From Dermanyssus gallinae (lineage: Eukaryota; Arthropoda; Arachnida; Mesostigmata; Dermanyssidae), in NCBI GenBank assembly GCA_003439945.1, contig QVRM01002236.1:17501-81500 (forward strand): 64,000 nt of DNA. The letters run 5' to 3'. Positions 10,198-22,845 of the stretch are shown piece by piece (the first letter of the stretch is position 1; the number at the start of each line of letters is the position of its first letter). The notes under the pieces were generated by a model, which saw nothing but the letters and a program-made list of their open reading frames with translations, had not been told where the DNA came from and searched no databases. Made by a program: the position numbers and the translations under genes.

Positions 10198-10232
10198 GGT
10201 AGCGAGGGGTAGGGAGAGAGAGAGAGAGAGAG
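10006..10232 (+). repeat. Three GA dinucleotide tracts
   Basis: GA runs occur at about 10008-10023, 10168-10192 and 10215-10231, within a purine-rich strand. Complementary frames read as Ser-Leu repeats. Confidence 0.93.
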
Positions 10233-10482
10233 GAATAGGGCGAGGGAGCAAGCATGATTCACATGAGACTCACCACCACGAACGCCGCCGCCATCACCCA
10301 ATCACTGGCATTGATGCCATTTGGCAGTTGTCCTTGTCCTCTGCGGAGGGAGGCACCAAGGATGGTTCAGCCCGCTCCAGCCCTTAGGGAATAACAACAC
10401 CAGTGACTCTGGGGCTCTTCAGAGTCACTCGCCGCTCTATCCGCTAGAATCTCTTTCTCTCTCTCGTTTGCTCTCTATGCCT

Positions 10483-10690
10483 TGGCGCAAAGCAGCAGCC
10501 GCCGCCGACAGATCGACACCGAATCGCAAAGCAACAGCAGCAACGGCAGTAGCAGCAGCAGCAGTAGTGTCTCTAGTAGGCCATCATAGTGCGTAGGCCT
10601 CGACACCTTCGGCACCTTCGACAGGTGTCCAGGTGACCAAGAAAAACAACTACGCCGGACAGGATGTGGTGGTGGTGGTGATGGTAGATC
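10483..10690 (+). repeat. GC-rich AGC and GGT triplet runs
   Basis: AGC triplets (about 10528-10566) and GGT triplets (about 10664-10686) flank an imperfect inverted repeat (GACACC near 10601 with GGTGTC near 10625). Two related words, CACCTTCGG and CACCTTCGA, sit side by side in its loop. Confidence 0.8.
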
Positions 10691-11452
10691 GCAGCCATCC
10701 GTTGCCCGGCATCCGTCGAGGCGCCGCCAATCAACAGAGCGGCACCACCACCGTCACCATCATCATCGCCGCATCGCCACCACAGGCGGATATCGTCATG
10801 TTGTCCAGGCTCCAGGTGGCGAGCGCGAATGTCGATGGTGGCAATGACCACAGACGGTATACAAACCGACCTATGGTCATCCGTTGTTATTGTTCGGTTA
10901 ACTAACTTAGACCAACGCATGGACCAACGTTACACACTCACAGCCAGTCTATAGTCTTGTTAGAGTCGAAACGCAGACACTGGAGGGCTCGCGCTAAGAG
11001 GTTTTAGCTCGGTGTAAGAAATTGTCATAAATGCATTAGAAACAGTATCGCACAGTGGCGCGTAAGCCACAGTCGCCCTTTACAAGGCTGCGAGAAGAGA
11101 GAGAGAGATCCTAAATTGACTTTGATTCGCGTAATAATCTGTAGAATTGGCTGAAATGGTCCAAGTGCAGGCATACGGGTAGTTGGCCTCTGTTCGTTGC
11201 TAAAGTTGCTGTACTAATACAATTACAATTATGTTTATTTCACTCAAATTGACTAAAATATACATTTCAAATGTATCTTTATGAAGCTCTAGCTTCTTCA
11301 CGCTTGTTGCTGAACTAATAGCACGCGTGAAGACGGGAGTGAGATGAGCATTCGATATTCGAGGCAGAGATAAATACTCTACCAAAGCCACTACACAGGC
11401 CACATATCGACATCGAACAGGCAAATAGCCAAGCAGAATCAGCCACGAAGCG
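10691..11452. other. Unique sequence, no gene recognised
   Basis: The left part is GC-rich with CAC/ATC triplets (about 10741-10790). The right part is A+T-richer. A frame on the minus strand (10573-10920) mostly translates these triplets. Confidence 0.5.
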
Positions 11453-11462
11453 TATTATTATT

Positions 11463-11531
<69 letters not shown>

Positions 11532-11557
11532 TATTATTATTATTATTATTATTATTA
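11453..11557. repeat. AAT array switching to ATT (self-complementary)
   Basis: A short ATT run (11453-11463) is followed by about 22 AAT triplets (about 11465-11530) and then about nine ATT triplets (about 11531-11557). Adjacent AAT and ATT blocks on one strand are reverse complements, so the junction near 11530 is the centre of a perfect hairpin with arms of about 27 bp. Confidence 0.93.
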
Positions 11558-13182
11558 GTCTGATTACCATCCCCATCATCAGGATTGGCAACAACACTCT
11601 GAACGCCCTTGTTGCTGCTGCTGCTGCTGCTGTTGGTGCTGCCTTCGCTGCCTATAAAGAAGGGTGCAGTCGTCAGTCAGGCGAAGCTTTGGCGAGGCAT
11701 TGGAGCGCGGTACTCGTTTTGTCAGTACGTTCTACCGAGGCAGGCTATGGTTACTACTAGCTCAGCTCAGCATTGACTCTGTTGTCAGAGTTTCTCTCTG
11801 ACAACGACGTGGTGGTGGTGATGATGGCGGTAAAGGGGAGGAGGCGCCTCGCCTCCACTGCCGACGTGAGCCGCCCAAAGCATAGCGCGTTTATTGTTGT
11901 TGTTGTGGTAGCAGCTGGCGGACTCTCCATTGCCAGTCGAATTGGTGACGAACCGCCAGTGAGCGATGAAGCCAGAAACGTCATGGCCACCGTCATATCA
12001 CAACCACATCTTGTTTATGTTGCTGCTGATGCTGCTACTGCATTGTTATCGTTGTTGCTATCTTGTTGTAGCTGTTATAGAGGTACTTCGTTTTAGTTGC
12101 AGCGGCGGACAAGAGCGTCAATCGAGCGTCGAGGTCCAAATTAGAACTATAGATAGCTGAGGAGCGGGGGGGGGGAGACAAGCGGGTAATCATCTAATAA
12201 CAGGCAGAATATTAAATAGCTCCGTCTCTGTGTTGAGTGAGCCGCGTGACTGACTACTCAAAGATTCGCTGGTGGACGTCGCTGGTCGCCAAGTCTTCCA
12301 ATGTTGATCGAGGATTCATCTTGAATACATGAAATAGATGGGCACAAATAGACACCTCGAAGGCGGATACCCGCCTCTCCTAGCTCTTGGAGACAACAGT
12401 CAGAGAATACGCCCACCTAAACGGCGTATTTGAGGCTATCCGTGTACACATTTGGGTGCGCACCGTGCCTTTGGCGTGTAGCGATTATGATTACTATGAT
12501 CCCTTACTATGAATGTCTCTATCAGCATCACCATCATCACTATTTGTATTATTGCACAGCCAGTGAGGTCAGCCATCCGTCTTACTCCTTCCAGCACACG
12601 TATATTCAATCAAGTGCTTGTGGCCAAACTACTTTCCTAGTCATAGTTAAGTTTTTCCTGTAAGCTGTAGGAATTGCGGAAAATCTTCAACAAATTTGAC
12701 ACCGCCTCCTCGATAACTGCTCAATGCTGTAATGATGTTGTGCTAGCGCGTATACCTGGCACGCAGGACCGCTGCAGCGGAAAGCAACAGCAGCAGCGGT
12801 TCATGCTCAAAGACGGCACCAAGAAATGGCGGCTAGTTAGAGTGCCGTGGGCATTGGCGTGCAGCCACTAACCATAACTAACCCCCCTATCCACCAGATG
12901 CGGGGGAATGCGGGGAAACTCTCCCACGAGTTGGGGTTGCGGCCTGCCGTCGTCGTCGTCGTTGTTCACATGCCTCCACCCGCCGTACAGAGAGGCAGAA
13001 AGAAACGATAACGAGATGAAGATGGCAATGATGGAACAAGACCTTGTCTTCCATCGACTCTTTCAGCTAAAGACGCTGATCGCTACCTCAAAGTCGCACA
13101 CATGGGAGGCTCTTTATGCCGCCGGTCGCTGTCAAGAATGGAACATTCGCTCTGCATGCTTGTGCTCGCCGTTGTTAAATAC
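11558..13182. other. Mostly unique sequence with GCT/GTT patches
   Basis: GCT triplets (about 11611-11640) and GTT/GCT triplets (about 12012-12075) are present, with a G-run near 12168-12176. No frame shows a recognised domain. Confidence 0.5.
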
Positions 13183-13435
13183 ATCATCAACAATAACATC
13201 AACAACAACAACAACAACACCAACAATAACAACAACTACTACTACTACAACTAGTACTGTCTTGTTGTTCATTGTTGGTTGTTCGCCTTGTTTTCGTCGC
13301 AGTGTTGATACTGGGACTAATGAGCTTTAAACCAAAACTCAAACAGAATGGCCGTACGACAGTTAGCAGCATAGATGAGACAGCAACAACGGTAGCTCTA
13401 GAAGCAGCAGCAGCAGCAACAACAACAGCGGCCTT
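13183..13435 (+). repeat. AAC/ACT field and an AGC run
   Basis: ATC/AAC triplets pass into AAC (about 13199-13235) and ACT (about 13236-13250). After about 140 bp of unique DNA an AGC/AAC run lies at about 13403-13430. Confidence 0.92.
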
Positions 13436-13617
13436 CAAGCATTCAGCGGAGTCAAATAATGGCACACTCGAATGAACAAATTGCAAATGAATCCATTATA
13501 AACATGGCATAATTAATCTGACGTCTGTGTATCCTCCATTGTGGCCCTATACCAATGCATTTTAATGCCAACGAGACAATTTGATCCGATCATCCGTCTT
13601 CACGCTTCATTAGTGAA

Positions 13618-13672
13618 GCCTTCATCACCATCACCATCATCATCACCATTACCAACATCATCGTCGTAGTCG
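13618..13672 (+). repeat. CAT/ATC triplet tract
   Basis: Imperfect CAT/CAC triplets end in CGTCGTAGTCG. The rest of 13436-13919 is unique DNA without a recognised gene, apart from TGC/TTC triplets near 13870-13918. Confidence 0.85.
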
Positions 13673-13919
13673 TGGTCCTCATCGTCTCTGGTTCGTATTG
13701 CGTTTGTTCGTACCTTGTTTGCCAAAAACACATGACAGGACATCCTGTACTGTTTGGTCTATGATCTGGCTCACTGAGTTGGCCAGTGTCTCAATCCGTT
13801 TTCAGCGCTAGGATCGTTGCCGCGGATTCCCTAGTAATTCGTATTTGAGTAATGGTTCTTATGGATGTTGCTGATTCTTCTTCTTGTGTTGCTGCTACTG
13901 CGATTGCTGCTGCTACGGC

Positions 13920-14483
13920 TTATATGATAGGTGTAGAGAAATATGAGCCGAAAGCATTGACGCGTGCTCCCTTCCTCGGTGGGCGGTAGCCGCGCTCTGC
14001 ATTGGGCCGCCCACACGAGTCCCGAGCAGAACTCAGATCGGGTGAGATCGTGAGGTTGAGCTCGACAGGTAGTTTGCAGGAAGCCGCAGGCACAACAAAA
14101 TTAGCGGCAACAGGCGTATCTATCGAAGAGTGCCATGGCCGGAGGAGTAACAAGAGTCGATGTAGGAAGTATGGTTTTCGTAGTTCGCCGAGATACGAAT
14201 ATATACGCGGCAAATGGGGAAGTACACAGCCGGTGGGTGTACCATGACCCGTGACCGAACAACTTTTCAAGCTGGCAACACACGAACAGGAGACGTTAGG
14301 TGGACAAGTCCATCTGTATGTGTATATATATCGGCAACACATGTTGTGCGGGTATGCGAGAGGGTGTGTGGCACGGAGTGAATTGGCAAAGAAAACAACA
14401 ACAGCAGCAGCAAAAGCAGCAACAAGAACAACAACAACAATAAGACCAAAAACGAGTATGGGAGGGCGAAAACAAGATTGCAA
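13920..14483 (-). other. Longest frame not dominated by repeat, unsupported
   Basis: The frame has 187 codons on the minus strand from a TTG. Its hydrophobic N-terminal stretch (Val/Ala/Leu, residues about 12-32) resembles a signal anchor, but it is the reverse translation of the AAC/AGC tract at 14394-14442. About 150 codons of non-repetitive sequence follow, with Cys-containing parts and no family I recognise. Without an ATG, splice signals or a domain this is more likely a chance frame than a gene. Confidence 0.1.
14394..14442 (+). repeat. AAC/AGC trinucleotide tract
   Basis: AAC triplets are interspersed with AGC and AGA variants. Confidence 0.93.
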
Positions 14484-14537
14484 AGAGAGTTAACGTGAAA
14501 ACATATTACTCATAGAGGCAATCTCCCAGGAGATGCC

Positions 14538-14554
14538 GCTCCCCCTCGGGGAGC
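14538..14554. repeat. GC-rich 7-bp hairpin
   Basis: GCTCCCC (14538-14544) pairs exactly with GGGGAGC (14548-14554) across a 3-base loop. No T-run or partner element gives it a role. The following unique DNA up to about 15057 holds no recognised gene. Confidence 0.6.
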
Positions 14555-15057
14555 TACGAGCAGGTTGTAGTGCGGCAACTTATTATGATTCAAGTCGTTG
14601 GACATCAATAACAATCACATTCCAGTCCAATAGCTTCGAGTCGACGCAGTGCCGATGGTCGCACCGGTCGTTCCTGATGGTGTGCAAGATTTGTGTCGAA
14701 CCGGTCAATATCAGCATTGTTTAATCAATCAATCTCGGCGCTATCGAAAGCTATAACCAGAAGAAAAGAGTCAATCTAGGTCAGCTGTAGATAGACATCG
14801 ATGTCCTTCCTGTAGGCAAAATACGCTGCAAACATGAAGGTCGAAAATAGAAGCGTTTGACAATATCTGACACGCGTAGCCACCTGACGCAACACGACGC
14901 CGTGACGCCGTCTGTACAAGGGGTATCTTGCCTTCTGGTAAAAGTATTCGATCAAATCGCTTAGTACTTGGAGCCACCACGACCAGCATAATATATTGAT
15001 TTAATAAAAGCGTATCATTTAAATAATCGAATATAACGCTGAGCAATAATAAGAAAA

Positions 15058-15112
15058 GCGGCAGTAGCAGCAGCAACAGCAACAACAACAACAACAACAG
15101 CAACAACAACAA
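15058..15112 (+). repeat. AGC/AAC trinucleotide tract
   Basis: AGC triplets pass into AAC triplets. The minus-strand frames across it read as poly-Leu or poly-Cys. Confidence 0.95.
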
Positions 15113-16090
15113 AGCAATTCGAGACAAACAATAGCTGAAAGGCGAAGCTCGCAATCGAAACTGTACTTCATCTCCACTAGTATCCACACATGAAAATGGC
15201 GCACGTGCCAAATGACCCATCCAATTATGTTCCTACAATAGGAATGGTCAGGCTTAGGCTGGACACGATCCTGAACCAAACTTGCCGAGTTGAGCCGGCC
15301 TTTGCCGGCCGTATCACTGACACCGTTCATACTATACACATCCGGCCGCCGACAGCGAGACTCACTACCTAACTTCAACTAGAGAGCGTCATGAGAAGCC
15401 GCCCGCTGTGCCGCCAGCGACACCAGTTTGGTGTAGTTCCCGCGTGTGCTTTCATATAGGCATCGCATGTCGCGAGGACCACGAGGATCTGCGTCTACCA
15501 CAAAACTTCGTGGGGACCAAAAGACCAAAAGCAGCAGCAGCATCAACAACAATAGTAGAAGCAGAGGCCCCGCGCCCGAGGCAACAGCTCCCTGCGTTCG
15601 CTGGCGAATCAACAAACATTGAAGCGGCATTGCTCCCACATTGAATTGACTGTTGAGAAGGCGGACTGCTCTGGGCGCCTTTGGGTGGCCTGCACCGTAG
15701 TGAGAATGAAATAGGTCGCACAGTTACAGATCGAGATTGGCAGACTGGATTTTGTTGCAGGCATAAACAAATGTGTCGAAGCGAGTGTGCCAGCTTGCTT
15801 ATGGTTATGCAATACGCATCAGTCTTATGGTGCCCCACAGTATACATAACACGATAATACATGTGTATAAGCTCACAGTGTAGTGTCTATAACGGAATAC
15901 AAAAGTCTTCCCCACAGTCTTCCTTCTCCATCTATCTCCTCTTATTTTTCTACACGCGAAAGGACACCAGCAGAAATGTCGCCGAATCTTTACCATCGTG
16001 ACACTCATCCCGAACTAAACCACAGCACTTGCTCCTCTGATCTAATAAACAAATATGCAAAGTCATAAATAATCGCCTCGCGCACGGCTC

Positions 16091-16091
<1 letters not shown>
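15113..16091. other. Unique sequence, no gene recognised
   Basis: The stretch contains GCCGGCCTTTGCCGGCC at about 15296-15312, which is a direct repeat of the self-complementary word GCCGGC. Several overlapping frames of 60-136 codons exist on both strands without a recognised domain. Confidence 0.5.

Positions 16092-16121
<30 letters not shown>
16092..16121. repeat. (TA)n tract
   Basis: This is a pure 30-bp TA tract. Confidence 0.97.
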
Positions 16122-16123
<2 letters not shown>

Positions 16124-16264
16124 CAATCAGTGGATGTGTGTTTGAAGAGGATACTGATAAAGTTATGTATGTCTTTGTCGTTACACTTTACTGAAACCTA
16201 TATTGCTTGTAGTAGTTGGCAATATACTCAGATATTGTAACCAGCTGCCAAAGCAAGCAGCACA

Positions 16265-16265
<1 letters not shown>

Positions 16266-16331
<66 letters not shown>

Positions 16332-16340
16332 TATATATAC
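16266..16340. repeat. (TA)n tract followed by GATATA repeats
   Basis: About 48 bp of TA is followed by GATATA hexamers (16314-16330), a compound tract probably grown by slippage. Confidence 0.97.
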
Positions 16341-18096
16341 ACATGATTAGCTTTATGAAGACTCTCCGAGTAAAGAAATACTTGAATGCGTGCGAAATGT
16401 CGCCATCGAAATTGATTGCATCTTCGAAAATAGGCTGAGAACAACTGACCGCTGCCGTCTAAGGGGTGCCCATTGACTGGGAACTTAGGAACAGAAAATA
16501 GAGAGCCGGCACATCTGTCGATGGGACGACAACGGGACCGTGTCTCGAACGACTGCTAGGGCCGCCGGGCGAGATCGCGCGGTAGAACTACTTGGGACGC
16601 ATACTCTCACTCATTAGCAATGGCGGATGGTGGACACCGCAGCAACCAATTACTCAGCATCGCCCAGATGAATAACGAAGCAACGAATGCATGACTGCGT
16701 CGGCTCCTGTCGGATGTCGGAATGAACCTGCAGGGATGACAGAGATCGCTCTGACCAGGGCGTCTGCTGTCTCCGTCTCTCTCTCTCTCTCTCTGAGACA
16801 TCTCAGGAGGTGGACTTTTGCTGTTGAGTTGGGTGACATCCACGGATGGGGTGAGCCTGGGCCCATATGCATAGCTAGCCGTCCTGCTCTGCCGACATGG
16901 CGGGCGAATGTCCTCAAAGGATCGAAGCGATAAGCTCACACAGTAAGAGGTAAGACAAGAACAAGCAGCAGTAGCGCAGGAGTAGTAGTAGTGGTAGTCA
17001 TATTAGCAGAAGTAAAAGAAAGTAGATGGTCGTCCGGTAGCAGATAGTGTATAGGAGGTGAAAGACCGTAGCAGGGGACGTTCTAGTTGCTCAGTCCAAG
17101 GCATACCCCTACGTTAGGACTACGAAGAAGCAGAGGAGGTCCTATGAGCGCTAGATCCGGCCAGACATCATTTGGACAGTCGGCAACTCTAGATCTGCCA
17201 ACCTATCCATCACACCATCTCATCACTCGCACGGACGAGCACTGGTGACGGAGGTGACACGGGGTTGGGGCCCTGCCTTTGCAACAGTAGAACTTCGGCA
17301 AGAGAGAAAATCTGTCGTAAAAACGAACGACAAGACTCATACGGATCAAGCCTCATCATCACAATGTTCATCGCACGTTTAACAAAGTTGAATATACCTT
17401 CGGTTCCTCATGACTAAATGCCATCTCACGCCCCCGCCCCCATCCGGGGAGTTCCCGTAAGAGCAAGTCTACAGGTATAACGTGACTTGCAGATGCGTGA
17501 ATATGTTTTCGAAATTCGTCCTTCTTTCACCTGCCCGCTCAGTTGCTCTTATTGTCGTCGCCGGCTGTTACTGCTGTTGGCGCTGATGTGAATGCTGTTC
17601 ACAGTATCGTGCTCTACCAGAAGGCCAAGCTTTGCCTGTAATAGCCACCGTCGTCTATAGCCTACAGACAACTATATATATTTGCTTTCAGAGTGCGCCT
17701 ATTCGACTCGTGTTGCTGCCCCTATTCAAAGTCATTCGGACGTGACCACCTGTTCAGCGCAGATAGCAGCAAACAGATCGAGCGAGGATCTTTTGCTAGG
17801 CAGACACATAGGCCAACATGCGCCTTGCCCAAGACGACTCTCAGGCTCTCCGCTAGCTACAGTCTGTACCTTCTGCAGCGAGTGTTTGTGCTACCATTAC
17901 TGTATCTGTTTGTAAGGTAAAAGGGACAAGTCTTTGCCATCTACGTATCCCCTCCCCCGGGGCGAGTAGTGCGGGACTCGATGCCGATGTTGATGGCATG
18001 ATACTTACGAAAATGACCTCTGATTTAAAAGCCGCCTGACGAGCCAAGAAGCTGGTGCCGTTCTTTCACACTACTTGAGTCCCCACTCTTACTTAA
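16341..18096. other. Unique sequence with a short CT tract
   Basis: A CT run lies at about 16773-16795, and AGT triplets lie near 16982-17000. No gene is recognised on either strand. Confidence 0.5.
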
Positions 18097-18456
18097 TTGT
18101 TGCGTGGGCAGAGCCCACATTGCGGTCTGTACGAAGTCCTTCAATTTGACGATGATCGCAACGAAGTCTTTAGTGATGTTCGACCTTTGAGTGCCGTTAA
18201 AGAGCCATCTGCTTACATGTTAGAGCAAGTTCTCATCCCAAAGGACGGTGCCAGGTGCGGCCTATTCGCGGAGATAACGCAATGCAAATTTCTAACGTAT
18301 GCTTGGCGTCGTCTTCTTTTTCTGAGTTACAGGAAAACGCATACTGGCAACGGAGCTCAGAGGTTAGAGCTTTGGAGCCCGTTCGATGAGATGCCAATAT
18401 TTTCTGAAAGTACCGTGGCTCGCAAAAATAACGTGGATCAGCGGGTAGGAAAGTGA
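18097..18456 (+). other. Unsupported 119-codon open frame
   Basis: The frame opens with TTG and lies entirely in non-repetitive DNA, with a mixed residue composition typical of globular protein (for example CGLYEVLQFDDDRNEVFSDV). I recognise no domain and see no convincing splice sites. It may be a chance frame or a fragment of an exon or old transposon. Confidence 0.15.
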
Positions 18457-19851
18457 TTCCTCTGTGTACATCGTATACACTTTAGCATCAAGTCATCTGT
18501 CGTTTTTCTTCTTCTTCTTCCTGTTTCTTTCGCCCTTTGTTTAATGTTTCCCAAGAAACCTGCTACGATATTAACCAGTATGGGTCTATGCCCCTGCAGC
18601 AAGCCCACGTCGGGTAGGTTTTCCGGTTCAACTCAGCAAACACCCAGAAACGCCATGAGCAGGTAGCACAATTAAGAGAACAACAAAAAAAACACTTGTC
18701 CCCTTAAACACCTACGTCTGAATGAAGACAAATCGAAGAAGACGCCGAATATCATAGGCCTCAACGCAACCAAGAAAGTCTTACAGCGAACAGAAACACG
18801 TCCGGGCTTTAGGGATTAGATCCAGGAGCTTGATCTGATCGCAGGTGGCAGAAGGTCTCTGAATTCGTCCAGTAGTAGCATAGACATAGTACTGATCAGG
18901 TTAACGCAGACATAGGCGCTCGATTATACCATCGATGACTGACGACAGGGGGGCGGCTAACACTCTGGCAGTGAAAGAGGTATATGCTACAACATAGAGA
19001 TTGGCAACGCACGCCTCACTGTGGTAAATTCTGCCTCACTACACAGACATACACAGACTAAAATGAGACACGAGTAAGTACGGCCAGCGAGCAAGTAAAC
19101 AACACACACACACACACGCAATAAATTATGTGTAATCTGTAAACGAGTCCGATTAATCTCAGTGTTATTGAATAAGACAGTTTGTATATATGTGCATAAA
19201 AAAAACTAACAATATACCCATCGCCGATCGTAACTAGCAGCAAACATCAACGGCAGGGTAGCTACCACCATCGAGGCTAAGACTATAACTAAATAATAAA
19301 AGGAAACACGCATTCGCATTTCCCTGTCTCTGCTGTTTGTGGGCGTTAATCCTAAGAAATCCCTTTGGCCTAAGAAAAACATTGTTTCCGATGCATACAA
19401 GTAGGTGACGCTGCTCTTTCGCGCGCGGTTCTTTCTTCGTCCAATCGGCAGACTTAGAGGCAAAAAGATGAAAACGATTTGCCACGAGCGACGGAAAAGC
19501 TTATCCGCCGGTTCCGACGACGGCAGATTATCCGCGAGCGACGAAAACATCTGCCATACACGGGAGTAAACTAACTGCGAAAGTTTTGCGGTAATACATA
19601 AAAGCTCGGAACACGAACAGACCGACACACGCTATAATACATACACACGTGTTTTGCAGGGCGATAACCTACACGTCTCTCATGCTTACGGTTTGCATGG
19701 ATAGGTCCCCTCGTAGTTCTTCTATAGAATACGTAATGAGCAGCTATCGTATGCATAGAACAAAAGGCAGTTTGAATTCAAATTCGAGTCGAGACGACTA
19801 CTACGACTCGGATAAATAGTTATATGTACGAATGGTCTTTAAGAAAGAATT
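18457..19851. other. Unique sequence, no gene recognised
   Basis: A CTT run lies at about 18506-18520, a CA run at about 19103-19116 and an A-run at about 19198-19206. A diverged 50-bp duplication is visible around GAGCGACG at 19486 and 19536. A 140-codon minus-strand frame at 19206-19628 spans this duplication and shows no recognised family. Confidence 0.5.
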
Positions 19852-19865
19852 CCCCCCCCCCCCCC
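19852..19865 (+). repeat. C14 homopolymer
   Basis: Fourteen consecutive C follow GAATT and precede GTACC. A similar C11 run lies at 21048-21058, where GGTCCG and CGGACC flank its upstream side as a 6-bp inverted repeat. Confidence 0.95.
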
Positions 19866-21191
19866 GTACCTTCTGACAATCAAGAAGGAGGAACTGGAAC
19901 GAACCAGAAAAAAGACAAGCCGGAGGAAGAACAATGACAGACAGAATGTGATGTAATCGCGCGATTTAATGTTGCACAATGCTGCTCTAATGGAAGGCCA
20001 ATCCAGAAATAGGTCGGCAACTGTTACATCCGACCGAAGATTTCGTCTGCACGACAACAGAAAACGAATACTGTCGACAACCGTACGTTAAGGGCGCATG
20101 CTGTCTTATAGAGATGAGACAAAAGCAAATCTAAGGCCTGCCTCCCTCAAAAAACTGAGCTTCTTCGCATCGCAGCAAAATGCTGCTTCGTGATTGCATC
20201 GCAACAAAATACATCGATGGGAACAAGAAATGATCTCGATATAGTGATCTCGAATAACCGTGTTCTTAAAAACAGCAATAGCTGAAGGGCGTAGCAGGGA
20301 ACATCGGGAGCAATTGAGAGTGATACATGCAATTATTTTTGTTCATTTATTAACGCCCATGTTGGGTAAGTTCTCGCAGTAGCACCGATGTGCTACTATT
20401 GCACAGCTTCACCGTGTTGATCGCGGCGTCTAGCTGGCTTGCTTAGAGACGCGTGACCGCTGGTCAGTCTGCCGAGTGATACCTATTACCGTGGCACCAG
20501 CATCTTTAAGCATCTACAATAATTTGCGGTTTGTGAAAATCCACCGTTTGGCAAGTATGATGCAACAAACCTAACAATAATCATCCATATGTATTGTTTT
20601 GTTAGTTAATTTGTTCGTCAAAGTTAGAAAACAGCAATGAGGCAAAACTTCATGCGCGACCAAGATTGTGCCAAAGTTGGTTGGTGTTGACCAGGGATGA
20701 AAACCGCTACTACGAGAGCGATACAGTGCCTGGAAAAGGGGCCGAGAAGAAAACGCCATCTTCTCAGAAGCGGCGTACAGGTACAATAGGCAATAGTCTG
20801 GTTCAACATAGTGGTGGGCAAACAGCTGGAATTGAACAAGCAATCATGACAAAACCAAATAGCCTGATTGTGCCCCGCACAAGACGCACGCGAAGAAGAC
20901 CTGGAGCGATGGAGTAAAACGCAAGTCCCGGTTGCCTGCGCCGACGTTCTTTGCTTTCGACGGGGCATGTTTTGAAAATTGAGAATATGTAGGAGAATCG
21001 ATACGGTATCCCTTCTCCCGTGGCCGCAAGGTCCGGAAATGGTCGGACCCCCCCCCCCATATGGTGGTAGGGTTTCCCGCATCCCCAGCTTGCTGCTCCT
21101 ACATCAGTCGAGTGAAACCCCATCGAACCGCAATGGCGGCAGCGGTTGAGGCATGAAACATGCATTGTTTTAACTCGTTCGCATTGCCAGA
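19866..21191. other. Unique sequence, no gene recognised
   Basis: Overlapping frames occur on both strands near 20571-21165 (up to 152 codons on the minus strand). None carries a motif I recognise. Confidence 0.5.
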
Positions 21192-21414
21192 ATATATGTA
21201 TATATATATATATATAGATATATAGTGAAAAGTCAATTTGTCTAAAATGTCAAGACGGCAGCGGAAGCGAAACGGTGGGAAACGAAACGGCATCAATCAT
21301 GATAACAATACTAACACACATTTTGTCAGCACCATATACTTTACGGCCTGCATCAAAATATCAAAAGGATGCTACACGGGCAGTTCAATATATATATATA
21401 TATATATATATATA
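21192..21414. repeat. Two TA tracts with unique spacer
   Basis: A tract of TA with TGTA and GATA variants (21192-21224) and a pure 27-bp TA tract (21388-21414) are separated by about 160 bp of unique DNA. Confidence 0.95.
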
Positions 21415-22085
21415 AGCCTGGATCATGGTTTGTTAATACACAAACACACATACGCCGCATATACAATATATGTAAACATATATATGTAAATACACACCAC
21501 CGGTCGATCATAGAACGGCGGTAGTTGGAGATATAAGAAATGACACCAACGACGCCGACGAGCCCATAAGAATAAGGGCCCAATTATGCGCCGACCTTGC
21601 CCCGCTTGATATCAGTCAGTACGACGCTATACGCGCAAAACGGCACGGCGTGCGCGAGTAGAACAAGGTGGCGAAGCCTCTTTCTAGGAACTTCTGTACC
21701 GCGATACTGGAAAACGCCCACACGTTTTAGTACCGCACCCAAGCAGTGCGCATGTCTATGCTTTCACACAGTAGTTAGTGTTGTTGTTATCACATGTTTA
21801 TTCGCGTGCGTTTGTTCATATGCGCCCTCTGTGTACCTGCGCGGATACTCGACGACAGGTGTGTAAAGTCTGCCAGATCGCCCTATCCACTCAATGACCT
21901 GCCCAATGACTGGCACAGGACAGGCAGCTTGCAGTACATACGTACACACAGCGCATAAGACGTAGATATAACTAGCAAGCCAGCTAACTAACGTCCGTCA
22001 ACCACACAATTACTAATCGTTACTAACCAACCGGAGCTGACTAACGAACAAATGCTGCCCGCCGTTTTAACGGCCCCATCGCCGC
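21415..22085. other. Unique sequence, no gene recognised
   Basis: Mixed-composition DNA with no recognised domain in any frame. Confidence 0.5.
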
Positions 22086-22316
22086 TGTTGTCGTTGTCGT
22101 CGTCGTCGTCGTCATAGACGTCAATCTTCAAGAGCGGATGTTAACAGCCGAATCGGCGGCGGCGGCTAGCGGCGGCGGGGCCGAGAGGGAATTGACACAG
22201 AGCATCATCATCATCGTAGCAGGAGAATTAGCGGAAAAAGATAAGCAGTTCTCTCTCTTCCACCTATTCGCTACAGAGAGGAGGCGTAGAATCTGTAGTG
22301 GTCTTTGTTGTTTTTG

Positions 22317-22384
22317 TGGTTGTTGTTGTTGTTGTTATTGTTGTTGTTGTTGTTCTGGTGGGTCGTCGTCGTCGTCGTCGCCGC
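22317..22384 (+). repeat. GTT run followed by GTC run
   Basis: GTT triplets (about 22317-22353) are followed by GTC triplets (about 22364-22384). This is the opposite strand polarity to the AAC fields of the first 16 kb. Confidence 0.95.
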
Positions 22385-22501
22385 CGTTTACCGTCACCGT
22401 TGACGTCGTCTGCTCTATCCGGGGGCCCCAGCAGAGAGATAACGGGCAACGGCAGCCGCTATCGCTGCCATCGGTGACCGTTAGCAGCGCTCTGTAACGG
22501 T

Positions 22502-22566
22502 GGTCAGTCACCATCATCAGCATCATCAACATCATCATCAACAACAACACCACCATCATCATCATC
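22502..22566 (+). repeat. ATC/AAC triplet tract
   Basis: CATCAT triplets are interrupted by CAACAACAAC. Confidence 0.93.
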
Positions 22567-22717
22567 AGCTTGTTGGTTCTTTGGTTTGTTCTTTCGTTGC
22601 TGCGGCCACGGTGGCTTGGCCCTCGTGCTGCCGGAAGCCACGCACCGTGCTGTGTCAATGGTGGGTGGACGTGTAACCGCTGCGCTAACGTGGACGCGGG
22701 ATACGCGGGAGACGCGG

Positions 22718-22726
22718 GATATATAC

Positions 22727-22759
<33 letters not shown>

Positions 22760-22760
22760 C

Positions 22761-22827
<67 letters not shown>

Positions 22828-22845
22828 GAGAGAGATAGAGAGAGT
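22718..22845. repeat. TA tract with periodic C/G interruptions, then GA
   Basis: About 110 bp of TA is broken by TACATA and TGTATA variants at irregular spacing and ends in GAGAGAGATAGAGAGAG (from about 22827). TACATA and TGTA words are mutually complementary, so the tract keeps its self-complementarity despite the interruptions. Confidence 0.95.

Noticed and set aside
14538..14554. GC-rich hairpin as a transcription terminator
   Set aside because: No T-run follows it and the window is eukaryotic, so a bacterial-type terminator reading is not appropriate.
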